Positions 35,102-44,469 are shown, counted from the first letter of the stretch. The stretch is DNA of 64,000 bases from an uncultured Halomonas sp. (GCF_947493865.1 NZ_CANLTC010000014.1:38412-102411), one strand, 5' to 3'. Notes: generated by a model not told the origin, from the sequence alone. A program made the numbers and translations.

Positions 35102-36817
35102 TTACCGCTTCAGGAAATTGCTTTTCACCAGGTCGACGACATCCTCCATGCGCCCATCCAATACCGCCTTGGTGGAGTATAGCGCCGTGGAGGCAACCTG
35201 CCCGGCCTCGACCTTGGGCGGCATGACAAGCTCCATGCGATTGACCTTCACATCGAGCAGCGCCGGGCCGTCCTGGGCCAGCCATTCGGCGATGGCGCCT
35301 TCGAGCTCGTGATCCTGCTCCACGCGACGTCCCCAGAAGCCAAGCGCTTCGGCCAGCTTGTCGAAATGCGGGTTTTCAAGCTCGGTGTAGCTATCCAGCA
35401 ACCCCTCCACCTTCTGCTCGATCTCGACGAAGCCCAGGGCGCCATTGTTGAAGACGACGATCTTCACGGGCACCTTCTCCTGTATGAGGGTCAGCAGATC
35501 CCCCATCAGCATGGTCATGCCGCCGTCGCCGCACATGGCAATGACCGGCCGCTCGGGAAAGGCCTTCTGAATACCGATCGCCTGGGGGTAGGCATTGGCC
35601 ATGGTGCCGTGAACGAGGCTGGCAAGGGTGCGACGCTGCCCCCGGGTGCGGATATGGCGTAGCATCCACACCATGGGGCTACCGCCATCCGCGGTAAAGA
35701 AGGCGTTATCCGGCGCCAGTTTGTCGAGGGCCAGGGTCAACTCTTGAGGATGAATCAGGTTGTCATCCTTGGACTCGTGGGCCGTGCTCTCCAGGGCTTG
35801 CCGGTATTGCTTGCGACAGCTATCCAGCCACTTGGTACTGGTTTGCTCCTTGAGCATCGGCGTCAGCACCGCGCAGGTGCCGCGCACGCTGCCCATCAGG
35901 CCGATGTCCACCGGATGGCGCTTGCCCAGCTGCTGCGGGTCGATGTCCACCTGGATGATGGTGGCCTTTTCGGGATAGAACTGCCCCCAGGCGAAGTTGC
36001 AGCCCAGCAGGATAAGCGTGTCGCACTCCCCCACGGCATGGAACCCGCCGGCCAGACCGAACACCCCGGTCATGCCGACCTCAAAGGGATTGTCGGGCTC
36101 GATGAAATCCTTGGCTCGGGAAGTCCAGGCAATGGGCGCCTTGAGTTTGGCCGCCAAGGCCATGACCTCTTCCCGGGCACCCTCGCAGCCGGACCCGGCG
36201 AAGATAGAAATCTTGCCGCCCTTGTCGAGCTGCTCGACCACCGGCGCCAGCTCCAGCTCGTTAGGATAGATGACCGGATTGACCCGGTGGGCGCGAAACG
36301 GCAGATCCTGGCTTGGCGTCTGGGTGAAGAGATCGCCGTGAACGACCAGCACCGCCACCCCGTTCTTGGCCAGTGCAGCTTGTGCCGCCAGGGCCGTCAT
36401 GCGCCGCGCCTGATCGGGATTGATGATCGTCTCGCAGAAAACACTGTACTGCTCATAGATAGGAACGGGATCGACATCCTGAGGAAAGTCGACGCCGGTT
36501 TCGCTGGTGGGTATTTGGGAAGCAATGAACACTACCGGCGAGCCATTTCGATGCGAATCGAACAAGCCGTTGACGAAGTGCAGGCTGCCCGGGCCGCAGG
36601 TGCCGGCACACAGGGCAAGTTCCCGGGTCATATAGGCCTCGGCCCCGGCGGCAAATCCGCCTACTTCTTCATGGCGAACGTGCACCCACTCAAGATCGCT
36701 GCGCCGAATGGCATCAGTAAACTGATTGATGGTATCGCCGACCACGCCGTAGCAACGCTTTGCACCAGCCTGAGCCAGGGTTTCCACGATGATTTCGGCC
36801 ACGTTACTGTGACTCAT
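35102..36817 (-). CDS. poxB: Pyruvate dehydrogenase (quinone)/pyruvate oxidase PoxB-like
   Basis: A 571-residue thiamine-diphosphate enzyme, similar over its full length to E. coli PoxB (572 residues). The catalytic Glu lies in RHEEVGGFAAGAEA, the ThDP/Mg site is GDGGMTMLMGDLLTLIQEKV, and the C-terminal GRMEDVVDLVKSNFLKR parallels the membrane-binding tail. It decarboxylates pyruvate to acetate and CO2, passing electrons via FAD to ubiquinone. GGAGG 9 nt upstream supports 36817; an ATG at 36835 overlaps that site. The ThDP dependence gives a loose link to thiM-thiE at 44.7 kb. Confidence 0.85.
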   Translation of the reverse strand: MSHSNVAEIIVETLAQAGAKRCYGVVGDTINQFTDAIRRSDLEWVHVRHEEVGGFAAGAEAYMTRELALCAGTCGPGSLHFVNGLFDSHRNGSPVVFIASQIPTSETGVDFPQDVDPVPIYEQYSVFCETIINPDQARRMTALAAQAALAKNGVAVLVVHGDLFTQTPSQDLPFRAHRVNPVIYPNELELAPVVEQLDKGGKISIFAGSGCEGAREEVMALAAKLKAPIAWTSRAKDFIEPDNPFEVGMTGVFGLAGGFHAVGECDTLILLGCNFAWGQFYPEKATIIQVDIDPQQLGKRHPVDIGLMGSVRGTCAVLTPMLKEQTSTKWLDSCRKQYRQALESTAHESKDDNLIHPQELTLALDKLAPDNAFFTADGGSPMVWMLRHIRTRGQRRTLASLVHGTMANAYPQAIGIQKAFPERPVIAMCGDGGMTMLMGDLLTLIQEKVPVKIVVFNNGALGFVEIEQKVEGLLDSYTELENPHFDKLAEALGFWGRRVEQDHELEGAIAEWLAQDGPALLDVKVNRMELVMPPKVEAGQVASTALYSTKAVLDGRMEDVVDLVKSNFLKR

Positions 36818-37050
36818 CTGCGATTTCCTCCGCATTGACGCCCTTGCCTGGGCGCGTGAACACCATCGCCATGCATGTCATGACGACCTCTCTACAGCCT
36901 ATGCCGGTCAAGAGACGAGTTCCAATCATGCACGACATTATTGGTGGCACAATATAGTTAGCAAGGAAACATTGAATGGTTTTCGATGAGGCGTATGAAA
37001 TCGATTTGGACGTAATGCATTTGGGTGCGCAAATTTGAACGATCCACTTG

Positions 37051-37069
37051 AGCGCTAGCGGGTAGCGCT
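37051..37069 (-). terminator. Hairpin after the SnoaL-like gene
   Basis: AGCGCTA pairs with TAGCGCT around GCGGG, 17 bp beyond the stop codon on the minus strand. No U-tract follows, so it is only a possible transcript end. The rest of 36818-37086 shows no gene. Confidence 0.35.
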
Positions 37070-37086
37070 GATGTAACATTCAATCT

Positions 37087-37464
37087 TTATTTCGGATCGA
37101 ACGGCGGACGCTGCTTGCGAAAGGCCTGCTTGCCTATGATCTTGCCCTCTTGGATAGTAAAAAGATCCACGCCATCCGCATGTATACGCTTGCCGTCCGG
37201 TTGGGTGGCCACGAAGGTCGATTCCGAGACGATACGTTCGTCCGCGAAATAGTGTTTGCCATTGATCCACTGAACATCGGGCATCGTTCCCCAGGTGTTC
37301 TCGAACTGTTCGCTGACCGCCTGCTTCCCCTTGATACGGGTACCGTACGCCTCGGGTCCGGCGACGGTCTCGAACAGGATCTCGTCGTGGAAATACGCCA
37401 TGACCGCGTCGATGTCGTGTCGATTGAACGCCTCGAACAGGTCCTGCATATCTTGATCGGTCAT
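37087..37464 (-). CDS. SnoaL/NTF2-like domain protein
   Basis: A 125-residue cone-shaped NTF2-like (SnoaL_2) protein: the N-terminal helix pattern MQDLFEAFNRHDIDAVMAYF and the later YGTRIKGKQAVSEQF are typical. Family members range from isomerases and cyclases to proteins of no known activity, and nothing here fixes the reaction. A strong AAGGAG ribosome-binding site precedes the ATG. It follows the PuuB-like oxidase by 31 bp on the same strand and is probably cotranscribed with it. Confidence 0.75.
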   Translation of the reverse strand: MTDQDMQDLFEAFNRHDIDAVMAYFHDEILFETVAGPEAYGTRIKGKQAVSEQFENTWGTMPDVQWINGKHYFADERIVSESTFVATQPDGKRIHADGVDLFTIQEGKIIGKQAFRKQRPPFDPK

Positions 37465-37495
37465 TTTTATCTCCTTTTATTGCTTGAGCGCGGCT

Positions 37496-38881
37496 TCAGC
37501 GCAGGGTGTCCAGTACCTGGAAGTATTTGTAGAGCGCGCGTTGCCCCAGCCTGCGAATCGGGCGCAATGGATGGGTGGGTAATGGTGAACTGAAGATAGG
37601 CAGGTCGGATTCGGGAATGGTCTCGCCGGCAATCAAGGCCGCGAGCTTTTTCGAGGCATACGCCGAGAAGGACACGCCGTTGCCGCTGTAGCCCTGGGCA
37701 TAGAACACTTGCTGCTTCGAGTCGGGCTGCACGATGCGCGGCATCATGTCGTGGGAGATATCCATCCAGCCGTGGGAAAACCAGGGCGTTTCGATACCTT
37801 CGAGCGCGGGAAACTTGCGGGCGATGGCCTCCTGAACGGTCTGCAGATGCTTTGGGTTTTGTGCATCCGCGCCGCTGATGGCACTGCGGGTACCGATCTG
37901 CAAGCGTTTTTCCGGCAGGAAGCGATAGTAATGACGCAACTTACGGGTGTCGGTGACGATCATAGTGGAACGAAAACCGCAGGCTTCTATCTCGTCATCC
38001 GTGAGAGTCCGCGTCCATACCGAGTTAGCCATGATGGGCATGTTTCGATAGGCGGTGAGTTTGTGCAATTGTGGACTGGTATAGCCCGCGGTGGCGATTC
38101 CAACGGCCCGGGCGCGAACAGTCCCACCCGGTGTGCGCAGGTAATGCATGCCTTCCTTGGTCGTCCACTCTTGAACCGGACTGGCTGTGTGTATCTTAGC
38201 ACCCAACCGGCGTGCCACCCGAGCATAGCCGTAGGCCAGTTTCAGCGGTTGCACGGCGATACCCGCCGGCTCGAGCAGGGCGCCGTGACACTCCTGATCG
38301 CCGATGTAGTCGCCGAGCACCGTCTCACGGCTTAATACCCGAGTCTCGTAGCCCAGCACATCGTTGCACAGGCGTGACTCGCTCTTCAGCCCCTCGAACG
38401 CTTGCCGGCTATGGGCAATGAGCAGGTTGCCATGTTGCTGTGGATCACAGTCGATCTCGGGGTCTTCGGTCATCGCCTTGAAGACCTCGAAGCCCTCCAG
38501 GCTGTTGGCGTGCAAGCGGCGAGCAACATCGGCCCCCCACTTCTTCACCCACTGGCTGCGACTCAGGCGCCCCCAGGCCAGATGGCCCTGCCCGCCGTTG
38601 CGGCTGGTGCAGCCCCAGCCAATCTGGTTGGCTTCAAGAACCGTGGCCTTGATGCCGTATTCGCGAGCAAGAAAGAGCGCGGTGGCGAGACCGGTAAAAC
38701 CCGCCCCGATCAGTACGACATCTGCTTCCATATCAGTATTGACCGGGCCCTCGTCCTCCGGTGGCTCGCCGGCGTGATAACGCCAGTAGGTCGGCGCGTA
38801 ATCCATACCCGTTCCGGGTGACGCATCACGTAGCGGATCATAATGCGGATAATAAGGCTGGGATGTAGACATGGGATTCAT
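37496..38881 (-). CDS. FAD-dependent amine oxidoreductase (PuuB/OrdL-like)
   Basis: A 461-residue DAO-family flavoprotein. FAD binding is at VVLIGAGFTGLATALFLARE near residue 55, followed by TSRNGGQGHLAWG, as in gamma-glutamylputrescine oxidase PuuB and related OrdL enzymes; GYSGNGVSF near the C-terminus completes the FAD site. It likely oxidises a secondary or N-substituted amine. The BCCT carrier gene lies 65 bp upstream on the same strand, which suggests that the imported quaternary or N-methylated amine, or a product of it, is the substrate. That link is inference. Confidence 0.82.
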   Translation of the reverse strand: MNPMSTSQPYYPHYDPLRDASPGTGMDYAPTYWRYHAGEPPEDEGPVNTDMEADVVLIGAGFTGLATALFLAREYGIKATVLEANQIGWGCTSRNGGQGHLAWGRLSRSQWVKKWGADVARRLHANSLEGFEVFKAMTEDPEIDCDPQQHGNLLIAHSRQAFEGLKSESRLCNDVLGYETRVLSRETVLGDYIGDQECHGALLEPAGIAVQPLKLAYGYARVARRLGAKIHTASPVQEWTTKEGMHYLRTPGGTVRARAVGIATAGYTSPQLHKLTAYRNMPIMANSVWTRTLTDDEIEACGFRSTMIVTDTRKLRHYYRFLPEKRLQIGTRSAISGADAQNPKHLQTVQEAIARKFPALEGIETPWFSHGWMDISHDMMPRIVQPDSKQQVFYAQGYSGNGVSFSAYASKKLAALIAGETIPESDLPIFSSPLPTHPLRPIRRLGQRALYKYFQVLDTLR

Positions 38882-38946
38882 TACCTTTCCTGTGTCGCTG
38901 AAAGACTCAATTTCCTTTTTCTCTAACTGTTCAGACCGATAACGAC

Positions 38947-40599
38947 CTATTCCTGGGATTTACTGGGCGCGTTTACCGGCTTTACATAGGTCGCAAGACC
39001 TCTGGAAAAAACCCCAAACTCCTCATTCTTCATGCCCCCTCCCTTTGCCGACTTGAGCATCCGGTACACCGAAACCATGTAGGCAATGCCGACGAAGAAG
39101 AACGGCGCCCCGACCACGATGGCCAGGCTTCTGATGGCATCAAATCCGCCGGTGAGCTGGAACATGATGCCGGTGAAACCGATCACCACGCCCCAGAGAA
39201 GACGCATGGATACCTTCGGGTTTTCCTGGCCGTTGGACACCTGCATGGCGGCAAAGAAGGAGGCGGAATCCGAGGTGGTAACCGCGAAGACCACGATATT
39301 GAATAGCACCATCAGGCTGAGCCACCAGCCGCCCGACATGCTGGCAAGCAGCGCATAAATGCCGGATTCCGGCTTTTCCTGAACGCTTTCCCACAGGGGC
39401 GCAATGCCATTGACTTCGACATAACCTGCGGAGCCACCCCAGATGCTGAACCAGCCAATCGCCAACAGCATGGGGACCAGAATGATGCCGACGATGAACT
39501 CGCGCAGGGTACGACCCTTGGAAATACGCGCGATGAAACCGCCGCAGAAGGGAATGTAAGAGATGTACCACAGCCAGTAGAAGACGACCCACCAACCGAG
39601 CCATTCGCGCTGCTCGAAGTTGCCCGCATCCGTCCAGAACTGCAGCGCAAGCACATCGCCGAAGTAGTCTCCGATCTGCTGGGTGGCAAGATTCAACAGG
39701 TACTGTGCTGGTGCGTGGCCGAAGAACAGCAGTGCGAACAGAATGGCGCCGGCCATGATCATGTTGGCCTGACTCAGGAACTTGATGCCGCGTTCCACTC
39801 CGGTAGCCGCAGAGATCACATAGGCGATGATGACAACGATCATGACCATTGCCTGGCCCAGGGGGCCGAGGTCGAGCCCGAACAGCTGGTTGAGACCATA
39901 GCTGATGGACGCGACCCCCAGGCCGATCATCGTGGCATTGCCGCCGATGGTACCGATGATGCCCAGCCCATTGGCCACGCGCCCCCAGATACTCGTATTG
40001 CAGCGCTCGCCAAGAATGCCGTACAGGCCGGTCGCCACGGTCAGGGGCAGGCCCAGCCGATAGGCGGGAAATGCAATGGCCCAGGCGGCGATGGCAAACA
40101 CGGCCCAGCCATGCATGCCCCAGTCGAGCAGGGTGAGCTGGACCGCCTTGGGTACTCCGGCGGCCTCACCCACGGCGCCCATATCGACAACATGGGAGGA
40201 CTGGTAGAGATGGGTCAGCGGCTCGGCGACGCTGAAGAAAACGAACCCGATGCCGAACCCACAGCTGAACAACATCGAGATCCAGGCGTCATAGGAGAAT
40301 TCCGGCACCTCATCGTCGGCGCCCAGCTTCAGATCCCCGAAGGGGCTGATGACCAGGTACAGGCAGAAGAGCAGAGTTGCGCCCACCCCCAGCAGAAAGC
40401 TCCAGCCAAAGTTGAAGATCAAGAAGTCGCGGATGCCCGACAGGGTCGTGCCGGTGACATCTGGCAGAAACAGGGCACAGGCGATGATCGACGCATATAT
40501 CGCCAGCACCGGCCAGAACAGGGTGTGATCGTATTCTCCAAACAGACGGGTCGTCATCCCGCCTTGCCCATGGGGCTTGTTGTTATCGGGGCGATTCAT
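38947..40599 (-). CDS. BCCT-family (betaine/carnitine/choline) transporter
   Basis: A 550-residue carrier with about twelve helices. The family signature is visible as SCGFGIGFVFFSVAEPLTHL, and the helix-8 region FWTDAGNFEQREWLGWWVVFY contains the Trp-rich substrate box. The start at 40599 (MNRPDNNK) is chosen over the 57-nt longer frame. Substrate could be betaine, choline, carnitine or a related amine. It is probably cotranscribed with the PuuB-like oxidase and SnoaL-like genes. A 25-bp palindrome upstream is shared with the XRE-cupin regulator gene. Confidence 0.9.
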   Translation of the reverse strand: MNRPDNNKPHGQGGMTTRLFGEYDHTLFWPVLAIYASIIACALFLPDVTGTTLSGIRDFLIFNFGWSFLLGVGATLLFCLYLVISPFGDLKLGADDEVPEFSYDAWISMLFSCGFGIGFVFFSVAEPLTHLYQSSHVVDMGAVGEAAGVPKAVQLTLLDWGMHGWAVFAIAAWAIAFPAYRLGLPLTVATGLYGILGERCNTSIWGRVANGLGIIGTIGGNATMIGLGVASISYGLNQLFGLDLGPLGQAMVMIVVIIAYVISAATGVERGIKFLSQANMIMAGAILFALLFFGHAPAQYLLNLATQQIGDYFGDVLALQFWTDAGNFEQREWLGWWVVFYWLWYISYIPFCGGFIARISKGRTLREFIVGIILVPMLLAIGWFSIWGGSAGYVEVNGIAPLWESVQEKPESGIYALLASMSGGWWLSLMVLFNIVVFAVTTSDSASFFAAMQVSNGQENPKVSMRLLWGVVIGFTGIMFQLTGGFDAIRSLAIVVGAPFFFVGIAYMVSVYRMLKSAKGGGMKNEEFGVFSRGLATYVKPVNAPSKSQE

Positions 40600-40699
40600 C
40601 GTTGTAAGTCCTCGCAGCATCGGCTCTTGTTGTTGGAATGGCCACCCATTACGCATGAACAGAGTGGCTACAAGTCTATCAATAATGAAAATAACAGCG

Positions 40700-40741
40700 A
40701 TACATAGATTTTAAAATGAAAAAAATATAATTTTTTTCATT
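40700..40741. promoter_or_regulatory. Palindromic operator candidate upstream of the BCCT gene
   Basis: ATGAAAAAAA (40716-40725) and TTTTTTTCAT (40731-40740) form a perfect inverted repeat with a 5-nt centre. Next to it, 40700-40713 is ATACATAGATTTTA. Both elements recur at 43780-43818 in front of the XRE-cupin regulator, with the same arm length and spacer. Confidence 0.6.
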
Positions 40742-40966
40742 TTTTACAGGTTGGATGGCTGATGGACCTTCCTTGTGCTCCATCTCTTTAACCCACCTAG
40801 AAGGTTAATAGCTCGGCATCGAAGCTCTTCTCGGGCTCGAAGAAACTCATGCTGCAGGTCCTGGAAACCCTGCCCTCAAGCGTGGATTTCTTGGTCTTCG
40901 ACGACTTCTTCTTATACTTAGCGGGCGAGGTGTTTCGAAGCGGTACCAAGTCACCTGGAACACAAA
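40742..40966. other. Intergenic region without recognisable gene
   Basis: This is the remainder of the 367-bp gap between the BCCT gene and the DMT-type transporter. A short frame at 40849-41067 runs into the neighbouring gene and has no recognisable homology. A lysine-rich minus-strand stretch might be a decayed gene end, but nothing supports it further. Confidence 0.4.
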
Positions 40967-41875
40967 CTATTCTTCAATCTGTCGTCGAATCGGAAGTGGT
41001 GCGGTGCTGCGCTTCCCCGTCTGGATCAGCACCACGCCCCCGAGGATTAATACCAACGCAAGGATGACGAAACCGGTGATTTCCTCGCCGACCGCAGCAC
41101 CGATGATTACGGCCACCACCGGGGCGAGGTAGGTTGCACCGGCTGCCTGCACGGAGCCGAGTTTTTCGATGATGAAGTAATAACAGAAGAAGGCTCCGCC
41201 GGTGCCCAGCATGCCCAAACCGACGACGACTCCCAGCAGTGCACGTGAATCCGTCGTTATTGCAGCCATGCCATCAAAGTCGGTCAATATCAGAAGAGTC
41301 ATAAGCGCAAGGCCTGTCTGCCAAGTCGCCAATGCCAGCGGGGGCAGCTTCAGCGGCGACAGGAACCGTTGGGCATAAACGAATGACACCCCGAGGCTCA
41401 GCGTCCCGGCGAGCATCCAGAAGACCCCGGCCAACGCCACGCCATCGGTGCCTTCCCCGGGACGAGCACTCAGTGCGATACCGATGAAACCCAGGGCGAC
41501 CCCGATCGCCATCTGCCCGGTCGGACGATCCTGGCGCAGGAACAGGAAGGCGCAGATGAACGTGAAGATAGGAATCGAACCGCTTAGGAGTCCGGCAATG
41601 CTCGATGGAAGGCGGGCGGTGCCGGCCACGAACCCGTAATAGTAGAAGGTCGTCGCCAGCACCGACATGACCGCGAAGTGCGGCAGATGACGAAGTTGAT
41701 CGCGCTTCAGGACTTTGGCTCGCCATGCCGCCAAGGCCAAGGGAAGAAAGCCGAACAGCACACGCAGGAATACCGTCTGTGTCGGCGAAATCAAATCGGT
41801 GGCCCACTTCATGAAGATGAAGTTCGAGCCCCAGATGATGCCAAGCGCAACGAGCGCAATATAGGCACGTAACAT
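40967..41875 (-). CDS. EamA/DMT-superfamily transporter
   Basis: A 302-residue ten-helix DMT transporter (two EamA repeats, for example SVLATTFYYYGFVAGTARLP and GATYLAPVVAVIIGA). The start at 41875 has AGGAG 7 nt upstream; the longer frame to 41956 touches the SDR stop and is rejected. It follows the SDR gene at 80 bp on the same strand, with a LysR regulator divergent from both: a typical regulator-target layout for a detoxification or efflux function. The substrate is not known. Confidence 0.87.
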   Translation of the reverse strand: MLRAYIALVALGIIWGSNFIFMKWATDLISPTQTVFLRVLFGFLPLALAAWRAKVLKRDQLRHLPHFAVMSVLATTFYYYGFVAGTARLPSSIAGLLSGSIPIFTFICAFLFLRQDRPTGQMAIGVALGFIGIALSARPGEGTDGVALAGVFWMLAGTLSLGVSFVYAQRFLSPLKLPPLALATWQTGLALMTLLILTDFDGMAAITTDSRALLGVVVGLGMLGTGGAFFCYYFIIEKLGSVQAAGATYLAPVVAVIIGAAVGEEITGFVILALVLILGGVVLIQTGKRSTAPLPIRRQIEE

Positions 41876-41955
41876 GGCGTTCTCCTTGAGGAAAAGCGCA
41901 ACGAGCGCCTTCCCCCAGGGAAAGGCGGCTCGTTGAAACGGGAGGACAGGGGCCA

Positions 41956-42660
41956 TCAGATGGAGCGGGTCACGCCGCCATCGACGCGGATATTCTGGCC
42001 GGTGACGTAGCCCGCGCCTGCCGACAGCAAAAAGGCCACGGTGTCTGCGATTTCCTCGACAGTCCCATAGCGCCCCATCGGCACACTGTCGCGGCGCTCA
42101 TCGACTTCGGGAAGGCTGTCGATCCAGCCGGGCAGCACATTGTTCATACGGACATTCTTCGCTGCATAGGCATCCGCGAAGAGTTTGGTGAAGCTGGCAA
42201 GGCCCGCCCGGAATACTACCGAGGTCGGGAATACGCTGGACGGCTCGAAAGCCCAGGTGGTCGAGATATTGACGATGGCACCACCGCCCTGTGCCTCCAT
42301 GATCGGTGCGACCAGACGGGTCGATCGCACGGCGCTCAGGAAATAGACCTCCATGCCCTGGTGCCAGTCCTCGTCAGGGATGTCGAGGACCGGGGCGCGC
42401 GGACCATGACCTGCGGAATTGACCAACGCGTCGATCCGCCCCCATGTCGCCATCGTCAGATCCACGACCTGCTTCACGTCGTCGGGTGACTGGTTCGAGC
42501 CGGTGACACCGACACCACCCAATTCCTTGGCCAGAGCCTCGCCTTTGCCCGACGAGGAGAGGATGGCGATACGATAGCCATCCTGAGCCAATCTGCGCGC
42601 GGCAGCGGCTCCCATACCGGATCCACCGCCCATGATGAGAGCCACTTTTTCTTCAGCCAT
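41956..42660 (-). CDS. Atypical short-chain dehydrogenase/reductase lacking YxxxK
   Basis: A 234-residue SDR-fold protein. The dinucleotide-binding GGGSGMGAAAARRLA, the VNSAG strand and the C-terminal GYVTGQNIRVDGG are intact, as is the Ser-containing NISTTWAF. Where the catalytic Tyr-x3-Lys should stand, the sequence reads TSVVFRAGLASFTKL, with Ser/Thr and Arg instead. Relatives with this FRAG pattern seem to exist, so it is probably a conserved subfamily rather than damage. Catalysis by the standard mechanism is doubtful. Divergent from the LysR gene. Confidence 0.8.
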   Translation of the reverse strand: MAEEKVALIMGGGSGMGAAAARRLAQDGYRIAILSSSGKGEALAKELGGVGVTGSNQSPDDVKQVVDLTMATWGRIDALVNSAGHGPRAPVLDIPDEDWHQGMEVYFLSAVRSTRLVAPIMEAQGGGAIVNISTTWAFEPSSVFPTSVVFRAGLASFTKLFADAYAAKNVRMNNVLPGWIDSLPEVDERRDSVPMGRYGTVEEIADTVAFLLSAGAGYVTGQNIRVDGGVTRSI

Positions 42661-42766
42661 GACAGCCTCCTTTGGTTAGGTTCCGGAGGCATTGTGCCAA
42701 GTGACAGCCGAAGTTTCGCGTGATAAATAAACGTGTCAGACTGTAGAAAAACTATAGGCCATCGCC

Positions 42767-43648
42767 ATGACGCCATCCCGCCGCAAGCTCCCCCCTCTCA
42801 ATGCGCTGCGTGCCTTCGAGGTCTCAGGCCGTCGACTGAGTTTCCGGGCCGCCGCTGATGAGTTGGGCGTCACTCAAGGCGCCGTTGCGCAGCAGGTGCG
42901 CGCGCTGGAAGAGCACCTGGGCCAGGCCCTGTTCCAGCGCTTGCCGCGCGGCCTCGCCCTGACGCCACAGGGCGCGTCCTATCTGACGGACGTGACCCGC
43001 GCCTTCGATACGTTCGGGGACGCCACTGGACGACTCCTGGAGCAACCGGACACTGTCACGATCAGTGTTACGCCAACCTTCGCTGCGAAGCTGCTGATCC
43101 CTCGTCTAGCTGAGCTGAATGCCGCGCTACCCGGCGTGGAATTGCACACAGTCGCCACCGAGGCGCTCTCCGATTTTGAGCGCGGCCAGGTGGACATCGC
43201 AGTGCGGCTAACCCGCCCCCCGTTCCCATCCGGACTGGATGCTGAGCTGCTGTTCCACCAGGAGTTGGTCGCGGTCACTAGCCCCCATCTGGTCAAAGAG
43301 TTACCGCTCCCCCTCTCTACCGAACAACTTAGGGAGATTCCGCTCTTGCATGACGCGCACGATCACTGGCCGATGTTTCTGCGTGCCGACGGCAAGCTGC
43401 CCGGTGCGGTATTCAACCAGACGACACTAGCCCTGGATGCAGCGTTGGCTGGCCAGGGCGTCGCTTTGGCTTGCCGGGCATTTGTGGCGGGGGATCTCGA
43501 GGCTGGGCGTCTAGTGCAGGTCACGGATGAGACCATGATCAAAGAGCCCAGCTATTTCCTCGTCCGCAAGCGGTCATCCTTACCTCTTGCCTCGCGAGAT
43601 GCGGTATGGGACTGGTGCGTGGCTCGTCTCTCGCTCCGTGTCGATTAG
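42767..43648 (+). CDS. LysR-family regulator, GcvA-like
   Basis: The product is 293 residues. The N-terminal winged helix-turn-helix (LPPLNALRAFEVSGRRLSF and GVTQGAVAQQVRALEEHLG) is of the GcvA/AmpR subtype, followed by a periplasmic-binding-protein-like effector domain. It is divergent from the SDR-DMT pair with a 106-bp shared promoter region, so it likely controls them. The effector is unknown. Confidence 0.9.
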   Translation: MTPSRRKLPPLNALRAFEVSGRRLSFRAAADELGVTQGAVAQQVRALEEHLGQALFQRLPRGLALTPQGASYLTDVTRAFDTFGDATGRLLEQPDTVTISVTPTFAAKLLIPRLAELNAALPGVELHTVATEALSDFERGQVDIAVRLTRPPFPSGLDAELLFHQELVAVTSPHLVKELPLPLSTEQLREIPLLHDAHDHWPMFLRADGKLPGAVFNQTTLALDAALAGQGVALACRAFVAGDLEAGRLVQVTDETMIKEPSYFLVRKRSSLPLASRDAVWDWCVARLSLRVD

Positions 43649-43779
43649 CGGGGAGGCAGCATTGAGCGAGCGTTGCAACTGGTCATTTATAGTCGCTTAT
43701 CAATAATTTGTTACTAATTTGCAGAAAAGAGACAGGATCATTGCAAGATTTTCAGTGTGGTGTGAAAACAGCCTTGAAA

Positions 43780-43818
43780 ATGAAATAAACCTAATTTTTT
43801 TCATATACATAGATTTTA
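43780..43818. promoter_or_regulatory. Palindromic operator candidate upstream of the XRE-cupin gene
   Basis: ATGAAATAAA (43780-43789), a 5-nt centre and TTTTTTTCAT (43795-43804) form an inverted repeat with one mismatch, followed directly by ATACATAGATTTTA (43805-43818). The arms, spacer length and the 14-mer match the site at 40700-40741. The surrounding 43649-43881 region is AT-rich and otherwise empty. Confidence 0.6.
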
Positions 43819-43881
43819 TGCTACCTTGGTAGGATAAACATATACCTCTTGCACTCATTGCACTCAACAACAGCAGCCAAC

Positions 43882-44469
43882 ATGGAAAAGACGACACAAG
43901 CGGCATCCGAGGACTTGCACATCGGTCGCCAAATCCGTGACCTGCGCAAAGCCAAGCGAATCACTCTTGCAACACTGGCCAAGGAGGTGAACAAGTCCGT
44001 TGGCTATCTCAGCCAGGTCGAGCGAGGCACTTCGTCCCTTCCCATCGGGGTGCTCCAAGCCATCAGTACGGTGCTAGGGGTACGCGCCAGCTGGTTCTTC
44101 CATCCCGAGGAAAACGCCTGCAATGGCGAAAGCGAATACATCGTGCGAGCCTATCATCGACGCACTATAGCCTTTTCGGGTATCGGCGCTCACGAAGAGC
44201 TTCTCTCTCCACGACTCAGCGGGCAACTACTGCTTATCATGACCCGACTCGCCCCGGGGGGAAGCGGCGGCGAAACGCCCCGGCAACGTAAAGGCGAAGA
44301 GGCAGGCTACGTCGTTGCCGGCACGCTTGAACTGACGATCGGCGACCAGACCTTTATCCTCGAGACGGGTGACAGCTTCTCGCTAGCCGACGACAAGCAG
44401 CATTTGATTCATAACCCGGGTGACACGGAAACCCAGATCCTGTGGGTGATGACCGGTAGCGATTACTGA
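43882..44469 (+). CDS. XRE-cupin transcriptional regulator (PuuR-like)
   Basis: A 195-residue regulator with an N-terminal XRE helix-turn-helix (IGRQIRDLRKAKRITLATLA and VGYLSQVERGTSSLPIGVL) and a C-terminal cupin (RKGEEAGYVVAGTLELTIGD) that senses a small molecule. PuuR and related members control polyamine and amine catabolism. The ATG at 43882 is preferred to an in-frame TTG at 43849, although no clear ribosome-binding site is seen. A palindrome shared with the BCCT promoter suggests that it regulates both itself and the BCCT-oxidase unit. Confidence 0.87.
   Translation: MEKTTQAASEDLHIGRQIRDLRKAKRITLATLAKEVNKSVGYLSQVERGTSSLPIGVLQAISTVLGVRASWFFHPEENACNGESEYIVRAYHRRTIAFSGIGAHEELLSPRLSGQLLLIMTRLAPGGSGGETPRQRKGEEAGYVVAGTLELTIGDQTFILETGDSFSLADDKQHLIHNPGDTETQILWVMTGSDY

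Noticed and set aside
40849..41067. 72-codon plus-strand frame upstream of and into the DMT transporter gene
   Set aside because: No homology, no ribosome-binding site, and its 3' half lies antisense to the transporter C-terminus.
43700..43906. 68-codon minus-strand frame in front of the XRE-cupin gene
   Set aside because: It lies across an AT-rich promoter region containing the palindromic operator and overlaps the regulator's start; translation shows no recognisable protein.
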